Positions 34,863 to 43,354 of a stretch of 43,425 bases of DNA are shown in pieces (position 1 is the first letter of the stretch; each line of letters begins with the position of its first letter). The stretch is taken from assembly GCA_040755155.1 (NCBI GenBank), contig JBFMBP010000072.1, positions 1 to 43,425 on the forward strand, read 5' to 3'. This stretch comes from Candidatus Omnitrophota bacterium. Lineage in GTDB: Bacteria; Hinthialibacterota; Hinthialibacteria; Hinthialibacterales; Hinthialibacteraceae. A program made the translations under genes and the position numbers. The notes below the pieces were generated by a model, which saw only the letters and a list, made by a program, of their open reading frames with translations, made no database searches and had not been told where the DNA came from.

Positions 34863-35606
34863 ATGATAAATAAAAATTTAAAGATGCCATTGGCGATAGG
34901 GTTTTTCTTGGCGGCGGGATTGTTTTATTCTTGCGGAAATACGGAAGACCGTTTTGGATCGGTGGATATGTTTCATGGACGGCCAAAACCGCCGCGGATG
35001 GTTCTTCGCTCCTTGCTGGGACCGCTGCCGGGGGGGCCGTTTCCCAGCCAGAAGCCAGGCGGGATTCTGGTGATGGATACGGGAGCGGACTATAACGGCG
35101 AGGTTTCGTTGACCTACGCGCAGAATTTGTTGGAACGTTACGCAACGAAAAGACGGTCGGGAGATATTCCTTTTCATTTTTTGATCGATGGAGAAGGCAT
35201 CGTATACGCCGGGCGGGAAACCTCCATTCCGGCGGAGTTGCACGAGGGCGATCCATTTCTGTTTCGGCCTCCCATGGAAAAACTATCATTGATGGAAACG
35301 CGGCTGGCTTGGCTCAAGAATCCAGCGAAGAATTTGGACGGTTATATCGTCATCGCATTTCTGGGCGACTACGACCATCTATTGGTGAATAAGGAGCAGG
35401 AAAAATCCTTCTTCCAATTATGCGCCTATTTGACTTATACGCATAACATATCGTTGCGGCGAATTGCCGGATTGAAACAGGTTTATCCCGAAAGCAAGAA
35501 TCCCGGCTTTTATTTAAATACGTATATGAATTACAATGTTTTGGCGAAGGAGATTCCGCCTCCGCCGATGCAGCACCGCTTTCTGGTTACTCCGGACGCG
35601 AAATAG
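34863..35606 (+). CDS. PGRP/amidase_2-fold lipoprotein lacking zinc ligands
   Basis: A 247-residue protein with an N-terminal hydrophobic segment ending FYSC, a possible though non-canonical lipobox. The body resembles the peptidoglycan recognition/N-acetylmuramoyl-L-alanine amidase fold: IPFHFLIDGEGIVYAGRE matches the YHFLIdrdGtIyegR block, GYIVIAFLGDYD the GIalvGnf block, and ISLRRIAGLKQVYPESKNPGFYLN the final GHRD...PG block. The three zinc-ligand positions appear replaced: IHHT by VMDT, GHRD by AGLK, and Cys before PG by Asn. So it probably binds rather than cleaves its ligand. The ATG at 34863 has GGAA upstream; the in-frame ATG at 34851 does not. The match is by eye and moderate. Confidence 0.6.
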   Translation: MINKNLKMPLAIGFFLAAGLFYSCGNTEDRFGSVDMFHGRPKPPRMVLRSLLGPLPGGPFPSQKPGGILVMDTGADYNGEVSLTYAQNLLERYATKRRSGDIPFHFLIDGEGIVYAGRETSIPAELHEGDPFLFRPPMEKLSLMETRLAWLKNPAKNLDGYIVIAFLGDYDHLLVNKEQEKSFFQLCAYLTYTHNISLRRIAGLKQVYPESKNPGFYLNTYMNYNVLAKEIPPPPMQHRFLVTPDAK

Positions 35607-35722
35607 TTCAAGACGAACAGGCTGTGCGCCGTCCTTCTTTCGACGGCGGCGCCGGAGGCGTTTATAATGCCCCCGAAGGAGCGAGACGAAGGCTCCATTA
35701 GATGGATTGCGAGGTGTGGAAA
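35607..35722. other. Short intergenic gap before the radical SAM gene
   Basis: About 115 bp. It contains GC-rich short inverted repeats (GCGCCGTCC...GACGGCGGCGCC around 35625-35655) and TATAAT at 35663-35668 without a good -35. No gene is seen. Confidence 0.3.
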
Positions 35723-37315
35723 ATGCAAAGAGTATCCATGATAGCGGTCTATGACGAATATTGCATCGGCGTCCGTTACATGTCCTCGATTTTGAAGCAG
35801 GATGGACACGAGGCGAATATTGTTATTTTCAAAGGCGTTTCCTACATCAGTCCCACCGATGTTCCCCCGCCGGAGAAGCAGGACGACGGCGGTTATTACA
35901 GCATGTGCACCTATACGACGGAGAAGGAACTGGATCTGCTTTTAGAGACGCTCAAAGAGCAGGATCCTCACTTGGTAGGAATGTCTTTCACATCCGTGAG
36001 TTTCGGACTGGCTAGTTTTTTGACGAAAAAAATCCAGGAAACTTTGAAGGTTCCCGTGATCTGGGGCGGCGTCGATTCGACCGTCAATCCCGATGAAAAC
36101 ATTCAAGTCGCCGATATGCTCTGCATTGGAGAAGGAGAATATCCCATGCAGGCGCTAGTCAACGCCATGGACCGCGGGGAAGACATAACCCATATCCCCA
36201 GCATCTGGGTGCGGCAAGACGGACGCGTATATAAGAACGGCGTCATGCAATTGGAACAGCATCTGGATAACTATCCTTTCCCGGATTACGAACTCGATCG
36301 TAAAACAGTGATTTTCCGGGATAAGATTCTCGATGCCCCCTATCCCCCCATGACCCATCTTTATACGAATTACATGATTATGGCGTCGCGGGGATGTCCC
36401 TTTACCTGTACCTATTGCTGCAGCGGGCATTACCACGACATTTACAAGGGTGACCGTCCATTGCGCCGCCGTTCGGTGGATAACGTCGTCGCTGAATTGA
36501 AATACCGGCTGAAAACATGGCCTTGGCGATTGGATCGCATCGAATTGTACGACGACGTGCTGCCGGTCAACAATAAATGGCTGAGGGAATTCGCGCCGGT
36601 CTATTCCACGGAAATCGCGCTGCCATTCTTCGGATATACGCATCCCAACGTAGGCGAACCGGAAAACCTGCGCTTGCTCAAGGAAGCGGGGATCAGCTAT
36701 CTTATCATGGGCGTGCAATCGGGCAGCCAGCGAGTGCTCCATAAATATTACGACCGGCGCCATACCAAGGAGCGCACGATTCAGACGGCGCAGAATATTC
36801 TCGACGCGGGCATTAAACTGCTATGCGATTTCATCGGCTACAATCCCTTAATTAACAATGAAGACAACATCGAAACGCTGGATCTCATCTGCGACATTCC
36901 CAAGCCGTGGGGAATCATCAAATTCAATCCGATGGCGTTTTACGACAATTACCGGTTGACGAAGATCGCGCAAGAAGAAGGCATCATGGATCAGCTGGAG
37001 CGTCCCAAAGGCGTGCACGCCTGGCAGGCGAAGATCACGCCCATCATGGTTTTCTGGGAATTCATCCATACCCTCGGGCATTTCGAAGGATTCACCAAAG
37101 AAAAGGTGATGGGACTGGTCAACGACCAGTATCTGCGCGAGAATCCCGCCATTTTGGAGGAGATTGTAGTCAATCTCTACAACGCCACGTACCTGGATGG
37201 CAATTCGGTCATCAATAAGGATCAATATATTCAACAATTGCGCTGGCGGCTGGCGCAAGCGGAGAGATCGCCCGTGTTGCGCGCTTATCGCAAAGTCAAG
37301 AACCTGGTGGCGTAG
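35723..37315 (+). CDS. B12-binding-domain type radical SAM protein
   Basis: A 530-residue protein with an N-terminal cobalamin-binding-like Rossmann domain (MIAVYDEYCIGVRYMSSILKQDGH, GMSFTSVSFGLASFLTKKIQE, VPVIWGGVDSTVNPD, CIGEGEYPMQALVN), then a radical SAM domain with CxxxCxxC in SRGCPFTCTYCC (Cys 225, 229, 232 from this start). A helical C-terminal region follows. The DxHxxG cobalamin ligand motif is not visible, so the domain may bind B12 base-off or not at all. The family includes methyltransferases and other modifying enzymes; the substrate is unknown. The ATG at 35723 follows GAGGTGTGG; an ATG at 35702 has no ribosome site. Its 3' end overlaps the convergent methyltransferase by 20 bp. 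Confidence 0.85.
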   Translation: MQRVSMIAVYDEYCIGVRYMSSILKQDGHEANIVIFKGVSYISPTDVPPPEKQDDGGYYSMCTYTTEKELDLLLETLKEQDPHLVGMSFTSVSFGLASFLTKKIQETLKVPVIWGGVDSTVNPDENIQVADMLCIGEGEYPMQALVNAMDRGEDITHIPSIWVRQDGRVYKNGVMQLEQHLDNYPFPDYELDRKTVIFRDKILDAPYPPMTHLYTNYMIMASRGCPFTCTYCCSGHYHDIYKGDRPLRRRSVDNVVAELKYRLKTWPWRLDRIELYDDVLPVNNKWLREFAPVYSTEIALPFFGYTHPNVGEPENLRLLKEAGISYLIMGVQSGSQRVLHKYYDRRHTKERTIQTAQNILDAGIKLLCDFIGYNPLINNEDNIETLDLICDIPKPWGIIKFNPMAFYDNYRLTKIAQEEGIMDQLERPKGVHAWQAKITPIMVFWEFIHTLGHFEGFTKEKVMGLVNDQYLRENPAILEEIVVNLYNATYLDGNSVINKDQYIQQLRWRLAQAERSPVLRAYRKVKNLVA

Positions 37316-38156
37316 CGGGATTCTTGCGCAAAACCATAAATACGTTATAGGCGAGGCGCAGATGCGGCGAAAACAACCCATGCAGCAGCGGGATGGCTCG
37401 GCGTTGGTTGAGAATAGGGTTGACGAAGCGGACATGTTCGACGGCGAGGAGGGGCGAGGCCAAACGCATGGCGTCCCCCGCCGTCAACATGTTGCAATGA
37501 TCCCCGCCGATGTTTCCCTCGGAGCCGCCGAGAAAAAGAAGCGCCAATTTCGTCTGCTGGTTGAAATTGGGGAAGAAAAGAAAGAACCTCCCGCCCGGCT
37601 TCAACAACCGCCGCGCTTCCTGGAAAAGAGCGCAAAGCGATTCTTCCAGGGGGACGTGTTCGATGACGTCGAAGCAGTACATCCAATCGAGGCCGCCGTC
37701 TTCCAAAGGAATCGGCGCGCCAATATCCTGCCAAAACGCCTTTTGTACCAACCCTTCCCGTTCGATCGATTCGCAAGCGTCTCGCGAGAGATCGGCGGCG
37801 AAACATTCCATTTTCGGATTCAGTATTCTTAAAATCCGCAGGTAGTGGCCGTAAGCGCAACCCATATCGAGAACGCGCTGGGGAGTGGGATCGTTTAGCG
37901 GTTGGTATTCGTTAACGAGCGCGAATTTTTGATGGATTTCTCCAAGCCGGGAGAGAATATCGCCGTATTCCCGGCGCCATTCCTGACGGTCTTCTACATA
38001 CTCGACGGGAAGGCCGCGGGCGCCGGGGCATTCGGGAGCGCGAACGCATTCGGCGAAGGCGCGTCCGCCGCGCTCCGCCCGGCGCATGGGCGAATGGCAC
38101 TTGGGACAGAAGAGCGCTTTGCGGCGAAAATGGTTGAGGAAATCGCGAGAGGTCAT
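37296..38156 (-). CDS. Class I SAM-dependent methyltransferase with N-terminal Cys motif
   Basis: A 286-residue protein. A short zinc-ribbon-like N-terminus (CPKCHSPMRRAERGGRAFAEC...CPG) precedes a Methyltransf_11-type domain: RVLDMGCAYGHYLRIL (motif I), CFAADLSRDACESIE, MYCFDVIEHVPLEESL and RRLLKPGGRFFLFFPNF. It resembles the N-terminal methyltransferase of the large protein at 25660-28782 (LDAGCAYGYL, DSIEH) and may act on glycans or lipids; the substrate is unknown. The ATG at 38156 has GGAA nine bases upstream; the open frame continues to a TTG at 38252 through a poor-quality stretch. Its end overlaps the convergent radical SAM gene by 20 bp. Confidence 0.82.
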   Translation of the reverse strand: MTSRDFLNHFRRKALFCPKCHSPMRRAERGGRAFAECVRAPECPGARGLPVEYVEDRQEWRREYGDILSRLGEIHQKFALVNEYQPLNDPTPQRVLDMGCAYGHYLRILRILNPKMECFAADLSRDACESIEREGLVQKAFWQDIGAPIPLEDGGLDWMYCFDVIEHVPLEESLCALFQEARRLLKPGGRFFLFFPNFNQQTKLALLFLGGSEGNIGGDHCNMLTAGDAMRLASPLLAVEHVRFVNPILNQRRAIPLLHGLFSPHLRLAYNVFMVLRKNPATPPGS

Positions 38157-38271
38157 TATGGGTTCCGGTTGCGCTGCATTCCGATAGTAGAAGACTATCG
38201 GCGGGGGGAGCGTAGTTTCTTTTTTCCTCTCTGCGTTTTTTTCCTCAAACAATTGAGAAGATCATTTCTCA

Positions 38272-38299
38272 TTGACATCGGTTTTTACTATAATATAGA
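38272..38299 (+). promoter_or_regulatory. Candidate promoter of the DUF202 gene
   Basis: TTGACA at 38272-38277 is followed after 16 nt by TATAGA (38294-38299); an overlapping TATAAT (38289-38294) lies only 11 nt away. Either way the cluster sits about 50-75 nt before the plus-strand start at 38347. Confidence 0.45.
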
Positions 38300-38346
38300 T
38301 ATTCCATAACCTATCCAGTATTACGAGAAAAAAAACGGCGCCTTCT

Positions 38347-38748
38347 ATGACGAATGAAAAAAAAGGATTGCAACCGCGCACCCTTACGCACGAGTTCGAT
38401 GAGATATCGTCTTCGATTTCTTCTATTCAGGAATCCGTGGATATCCCGCGCATCCAATTGATCCTTGCGGAAAAGCGAACGAGTTTAGCGGTTATGCGTA
38501 CGGGCATCGCCGTGTTTACTCTGCCTTTATCCGTTATAACTGTCTTGATCGCCACATCGCGTTATTATTCGTTTTTGGAAAATTACTATTTTCTAATTCC
38601 CTTGTTGATTCTTTGTCTTGGATTGGTAGTGCTGGGCGTATATTTGGTGCATCGTTCCATCATGCGCTTATGGAAACTAGACGCGTTGATAGAGAAGATT
38701 AAAAGAGAAGACGCAACCCTTTCCGTTTTTTTAGGCAATGGCGTTTGA
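38347..38748 (+). CDS. DUF202 (YidH-like) small membrane protein
   Basis: A 133-residue membrane protein. A polar N-terminal ~45 residues leads into the DUF202 signature LAEKRTSLAVMRTGIAVF, compare L-A-x-E-R-T-x-L-A-x-x-R-T in the family. Two helices follow (AVFTLPLSVITVLIATS and FLIPLLILCLGLVVLGVYLVH), then a charged tail. The family's function is unknown; YidH-type proteins are inner-membrane proteins. No ribosome site is obvious before the ATG. It is a monocistronic gene with a likely promoter at 38272. Confidence 0.72.
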   Translation: MTNEKKGLQPRTLTHEFDEISSSISSIQESVDIPRIQLILAEKRTSLAVMRTGIAVFTLPLSVITVLIATSRYYSFLENYYFLIPLLILCLGLVVLGVYLVHRSIMRLWKLDALIEKIKREDATLSVFLGNGV

Positions 38749-38806
38749 CCCGCCATTGTTATCGTTATTCTCCTCAAAAAAAGATGGGATAAGCCCAATC
38801 AATTCC

Positions 38807-38834
38807 TTGACAAGCCGATCGTTTTAATTATATT
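38807..38834 (+). promoter_or_regulatory. Near-consensus promoter of a small transcription unit
   Basis: A perfect TTGACA (38807-38812) and TATATT (38829-38834, 5/6) are separated by 16 nt, predicting a start near 38841. This is the best sigma-70-type promoter in the window. It drives the 18-codon ORF at 38866 and ends at the terminator 39036-39072. Confidence 0.7.
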
Positions 38835-38865
38835 GACACTAACGCGGAAAGGAGGTGGTCCACTT

Positions 38866-38922
38866 ATGATAGATGAATGTAGGTCGTATCGCGTAGGTGG
38901 CTGCGGAGGTGGGGAGAGCTAA
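38866..38922 (+). CDS. 18-codon micro-ORF with an extended Shine-Dalgarno
   Basis: Encodes MIDECRSYRVGGCGGGES, rich in Gly with two Cys. It is preceded at 38848-38861 by AAAGGAGGTGGTCC. This differs at one position from the full complement of the common 16S 3' end (AAAGGAGGTGATCC), and that position can form a G-U pair. The GGAGG core is 10 nt from the ATG. The strong promoter and terminator around it argue for real expression. No function is known to me. Possibilities are a metal-binding microprotein, a precursor of a modified peptide (two radical SAM genes are within 8 kb), a leader peptide, or a ribosome-binding RNA element. Confidence 0.55.
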   Translation: MIDECRSYRVGGCGGGES

Positions 38923-39035
38923 TCGGCTCCCATCCTTCCTCGATTGCCAAGAGGATTCGAAGCAGGCGATAATTAATAACGCGCCGAACGGGAGCGGTTC
39001 TCCCGGCTCTCCAATCCCAACAGCTTGCCGATTTC

Positions 39036-39072
39036 AAAGAAGGCGGTCAATGTTTGGCCGCCTTCTTTATTG
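39036..39072 (+). terminator. Rho-independent terminator of the small transcription unit
   Basis: AAAGAAGGCGG (39036-39046) and CCGCCTTCTTT (39058-39068) form a perfect 11-bp stem with an 11-nt loop, running into TTTATTG. It is the clearest intrinsic terminator in the window, and lies about 115 nt after the micro-ORF stop. Confidence 0.8.
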
Positions 39073-39133
39073 AATGGCGTTAACAACCGATTATGGATAA
39101 TGCCGTTGCTCGAATTTCAATCCTATCCATTAG

Positions 39134-39284
39134 AGGTTTGTGCAAAATTCATAATTTCCGCTTTAAAATTCTCCCCCCAAGCTTGGGGGGAGTTAGAGGG
39201 GGGTTGATTTAGTTAGACTTAAAACAATCCCCTCCTAACCTTCCCCAAGCTTGGGGGAGGAATAATAGAGTTTTGCAAGAGGCT
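39134..39284. mobile_element. MITE-like element, copy C (inverted relative to copy B)
   Basis: About 150 bp, in reverse orientation to 17933-18080. Its right end AGAGTTTTGCAAGAGGCT matches the left end of copy B; its left end AGGTTTGTGCAAAATTCAT matches the right end of copy B with changes. The internal arms CTCCCCCCAAGCTTGGGGGG and CCCCAAGCTTGGGGGAGG are present. CATTAG occurs on both sides (39128-39133 and 39285-39290), a probable short target duplication. It lies between the terminator at 39036 and the aldolase gene. Confidence 0.78.
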
Positions 39285-39481
39285 CATTAGAATCTTCTCA
39301 AGGTATTGCTCTAATTTAAGGCTTGAGATAAAGTGTTTTACCGCGCAACCGTAGGCGGGAGTTATCCATTCCGCTTACGGATTTGCGCCCATAACAGACC
39401 CGCGTTCTATCGAATCCACACCTGGCTTGCCAAACTTCATGAGCGCGTTGGATCCCATTTCTCCTTGGAAAGAGTACTATT
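39285..39481. promoter_or_regulatory. Upstream region of the aldolase gene
   Basis: About 200 bp between MITE copy C and the aldolase start. No gene and no strong -35/-10 pair are visible; GGAAAGAG lies about 10 nt before the ATG at 39482. Confidence 0.3.
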
Positions 39482-40459
39482 ATGCAAAATCAAGCGCCCT
39501 GGGTAACGTTTCGTCCGGAAATTAAAGTAATGGATTGCACGATCCGCGACGGCGGATTGATTAACGATTCCAAATTCGATGACGCCCTCGTGCGCGCCGT
39601 CTATGAAACTTGCCTGGCGGCAGGCATCGATTACATGGAAATCGGCTATAAGAATTCCAAGCGCGTATTTCCCCGCGAAAAATTCGGTCCGTGGCGGCAT
39701 TGCGATGAGAGCGACATGCGCCGCATCGTCGGCGAAAACAAAACGCCGTTGAAATTGTCCGCCATGGCCGACGCTGGCGGCAAAAGCGATTGGCAGACCG
39801 ATATTCTCCCCAAAAATGAGAGCGTGCTCGATATGATCCGGGTGGCGTGTTACGTCAACCAGATTCCGGAAGCTGTCGAGATGATTAAGGACGCCCATCA
39901 AAAAGGATACGAGACGACCTGCAACATTATGGCCATATCCGTGGCGCAGGACGCCGAAATCGACCAGGCGCTGGAAGTGCTCGCTCAAACGCCCGCCTCG
40001 ACCATCGTAATCGTCGACAGTTTCGGCGCACTCTATTCCGAACAGATCAAAATTCTGGTTAAAAAATATCAAAAAGCCTTGGAAGGAACGGGAAAAGAGA
40101 TCGGCATTCACGCTCACAACAATCAACAACTGGCTTTCGCCAACACCATCGAAGCCATTATCGACGGCGTGAACCGCATCGACGCCACGATGGCGGGCAT
40201 GGGACGCGGAGCGGGCAATTGCCCGATGGAGCTGCTGCTTGGTTTCCTGCGCAATCCCAAATTCGACCGCCGTCCCGTATGGCAACTGTTGCAGGATCAT
40301 TTCCTCAAACTGAGCGAAAATCTGGATTGGGGTCCTTTCCCGCAATACATCGTTACCGGCCAAATGAATCAGCATCCTCGCACCGCTATCGCCGCGCGCG
40401 CGGGAGACAAGAAGGACAAATTCGTAGAATTTTACGATAAGTGCACCAGCGACGAATAA
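39482..40459 (+). CDS. HMGL-like aldolase (DRE-TIM metallolyase)
   Basis: A 325-residue DRE-TIM metallolyase. The N-terminal MDCTIRDGGLIND carries the Arg-Asp of the DRE-type motif, IDYMEIGYKNS the second strand, and GIHAHNNQQLAFANTIEAI the HxH metal ligands; GAGNCPMELLLG closes the barrel. It resembles 4-hydroxy-2-oxovalerate aldolase and related aldolase catalytic-domain proteins that are often found in nucleotide-sugar or polysaccharide gene clusters. It lacks the C-terminal dimerisation helices of the catechol-pathway aldolases and has no acylating aldehyde dehydrogenase beside it, so the substrate is open. GGAAAG lies about 10 nt before the ATG. A 355-codon antisense frame covers the gene but is a shadow. 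Confidence 0.82.
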   Translation: MQNQAPWVTFRPEIKVMDCTIRDGGLINDSKFDDALVRAVYETCLAAGIDYMEIGYKNSKRVFPREKFGPWRHCDESDMRRIVGENKTPLKLSAMADAGGKSDWQTDILPKNESVLDMIRVACYVNQIPEAVEMIKDAHQKGYETTCNIMAISVAQDAEIDQALEVLAQTPASTIVIVDSFGALYSEQIKILVKKYQKALEGTGKEIGIHAHNNQQLAFANTIEAIIDGVNRIDATMAGMGRGAGNCPMELLLGFLRNPKFDRRPVWQLLQDHFLKLSENLDWGPFPQYIVTGQMNQHPRTAIAARAGDKKDKFVEFYDKCTSDE

Positions 40460-40490
40460 TACCAATCTGCTTTGAGATTGTCGCTTTTCA

Positions 40491-40586
40491 AATTCCTCTC
40501 CCAAGATGGGGAGAGGTTAGGTGAGGGTTGATATTATTAGACTTATTATTCACTCACCCTAACCCTCTCCCAGAGGGCGAGGGAAT
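40491..40586. repeat. Palindromic repeat, full copy of the window-start family
   Basis: ATTCCTCTCCCAAGATGGGG...GTGAGGG and TCACTCACCCTAACCCTCTC...GAGGGAAT are imperfect inverted arms of about 36 bp, separated by GTTGATATTATTAGACTTAT. The architecture parallels the internal palindrome of the MITE-like elements, with different arm sequence. It lies between the convergent aldolase and SDR genes; half copies are at 1-32 and about 8349-8390. Confidence 0.75.
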
Positions 40587-40674
40587 ATATAAGCAATAAT
40601 CCTAGCGCATGCTGGTATAAAATCACCGGGGGGATTTATCGCATCTTTCCCTTTTGGCCTTCCTTGGGATTTTC

Positions 40675-41517
40675 TTAACGGAAATAGCGTTCCAAAAAGC
40701 GGTCGCGCCAGGATGTCGGCAGACGTTCCAATAGGGTTCGCTTTTTCGCATCGGCCCCAATGAGATAGCGGGCCTTGGGGCGCCGCGCCGTGAGAGCATG
40801 AATAACCGCGTTCGCGACGATGGCGGGGGGGACGGCGTTTTTCTCCGCCTCTTTCGCCAAACGCAAAAAAACCGCCAGCGGATCTTTGTATAATTGCATT
40901 TTTTCTTCGTCCACCTGGGCGAAGAAGGCTTCCGCTTCCTTTTGCGACTTCTCCCAAATCGGCGTCTTTACCGCCCCCGGCTCCACGATGGACACCGAAA
41001 TTCTCCACGGCCTGAGTTCAACTCTTAAGGAATCGGTCAGCGCCTCCAACGCGAACTTGGATGCGTTATAGGGACCTCCGAAAGGCATGGAGCTTTTTCC
41101 GGCAATGGAACCGATGTTAACGATGCGCCCTCTTCCCTGGCGCAATAGTGGCAAAAACGCTTGCGTCACGGCGGCGGCGCCGAAAACGTTGACCTCGAAC
41201 TGACGGCGCCACATATCGATGGGAACCAACTCAATCGGCCCTACTACGCCGATCCCCGCGTTATTCACCAATCCCGACAAACCGAATCCGCCCGATTGGG
41301 ATTTGACGATTCCTACCGCCTCGGCGATCTGTTCCGGCTTCGCGACATCGAGAAAGATGGGGGAAAACCGGGGGGACATTCCTTGTCCCAACGCTTTATA
41401 ATCGCTTGGTTGGCGCACGCCGGCATAAACGCGATACCCCATGCCGTCAAGCTGCAAGGCGCACTCCCGTCCGATGCCGGTAGAGGCTCCGGTAATAAGA
41501 ATGGAGGGTTCGTTCAT
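40675..41517 (-). CDS. Short-chain dehydrogenase/reductase
   Basis: Classical SDR oxidoreductase of 280 residues using NAD(P)H. It has the cofactor motif TGASTGIG, LVNNAGIGVVG, the catalytic Ser in VNIGSIAGKS and YNASK (Tyr-x-x-x-Lys), then VEPGAVKTPIW. The C-terminal extension (after about residue 200) with LTARRPKARYLIGADAKKRTLLERLP is typical of the group annotated as SDR family oxidoreductases acting on lipids or steroids; the substrate is unknown. I start at the ATG at 41517 (MNEPSILITGAS), with GGGA 12 nt upstream; in-frame ATGs at 41529 and 41541 and a start at 41571 are possible. No operon partner is evident. Confidence 0.87.
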   Translation of the reverse strand: MNEPSILITGASTGIGRECALQLDGMGYRVYAGVRQPSDYKALGQGMSPRFSPIFLDVAKPEQIAEAVGIVKSQSGGFGLSGLVNNAGIGVVGPIELVPIDMWRRQFEVNVFGAAAVTQAFLPLLRQGRGRIVNIGSIAGKSSMPFGGPYNASKFALEALTDSLRVELRPWRISVSIVEPGAVKTPIWEKSQKEAEAFFAQVDEEKMQLYKDPLAVFLRLAKEAEKNAVPPAIVANAVIHALTARRPKARYLIGADAKKRTLLERLPTSWRDRFLERYFR

Positions 41518-41892
41518 ATCTTTTATCATTCCCACGATCATATTTTTATAGATAGACGATAATCTCTTCAACGATTCATTCCTATTCTATCATGGTTTAA
41601 GCAATTTAAGGGTTCTTCATAAAACAACTTACCTTCGTTCCGATTATTATTACTTGCCTATCTTTTTTAAGCATAATGAAATTTTAATCATTTTATCTTG
41701 ACAGATGTCGCATATTGGGCTATTGTATTGGTGAACGGCGTATTATAGATAATTAATATATATTTTTGTTTATATAGGGGGTGATCTCTCTTCTCTCCGC
41801 AATGCTAACCATATAATAATTCGCATAAACAAATATAACAAACGCATTACGCATTCCTCTCGCATCGGCGATGGGGGAAAAAGGAGGAAATC
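41518..41892. promoter_or_regulatory. AT-rich intergenic region with promoter of the phase-variable gene
   Basis: TTGACA (41698-41703) is followed after 17 nt by TATTGT (41721-41726, 4/6), predicting a leader of about 160 nt for the gene starting at 41893. The leader is AT-rich (TATATATTTTTG around 41757-41770) and ends with AAGGAGGAAATC before the ATG. No other gene is seen. Confidence 0.55.

Positions 41893-43354
<1,462 letters not shown>

Larger units (their letters stand above)
38841..39072 (+). ncRNA. Predicted ~230-nt structured small transcript carrying a micro-ORF
   Basis: Bounded by the promoter at 38807-38834 and a strong terminator. After the micro-ORF there is no further coding, but several hairpins: GGTGGG/CCCATC with AGC/GCT inside it (38896-38934), ATTGCC with GGCGAT (about 38943-38970), and CGGGAG-CGGTT-CTCCCG (38989-39005). 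It may be an mRNA for the micropeptide, a dual-function RNA or a regulatory RNA. It does not match tmRNA, 6S, RNase P or SRP RNA by eye. Confidence 0.5.

Noticed and set aside
38936-38975. Possible SRP RNA helix 8 because of GAAGCAGGCG
   Set aside because: The conserved GGAA tetraloop and the opposite symmetric loop are missing, and the transcript has no long rod-like fold.
39437-40504. 355-codon antisense frame longer than the aldolase it covers
   Set aside because: The plus-strand product has clear aldolase motifs; the antisense product has none.
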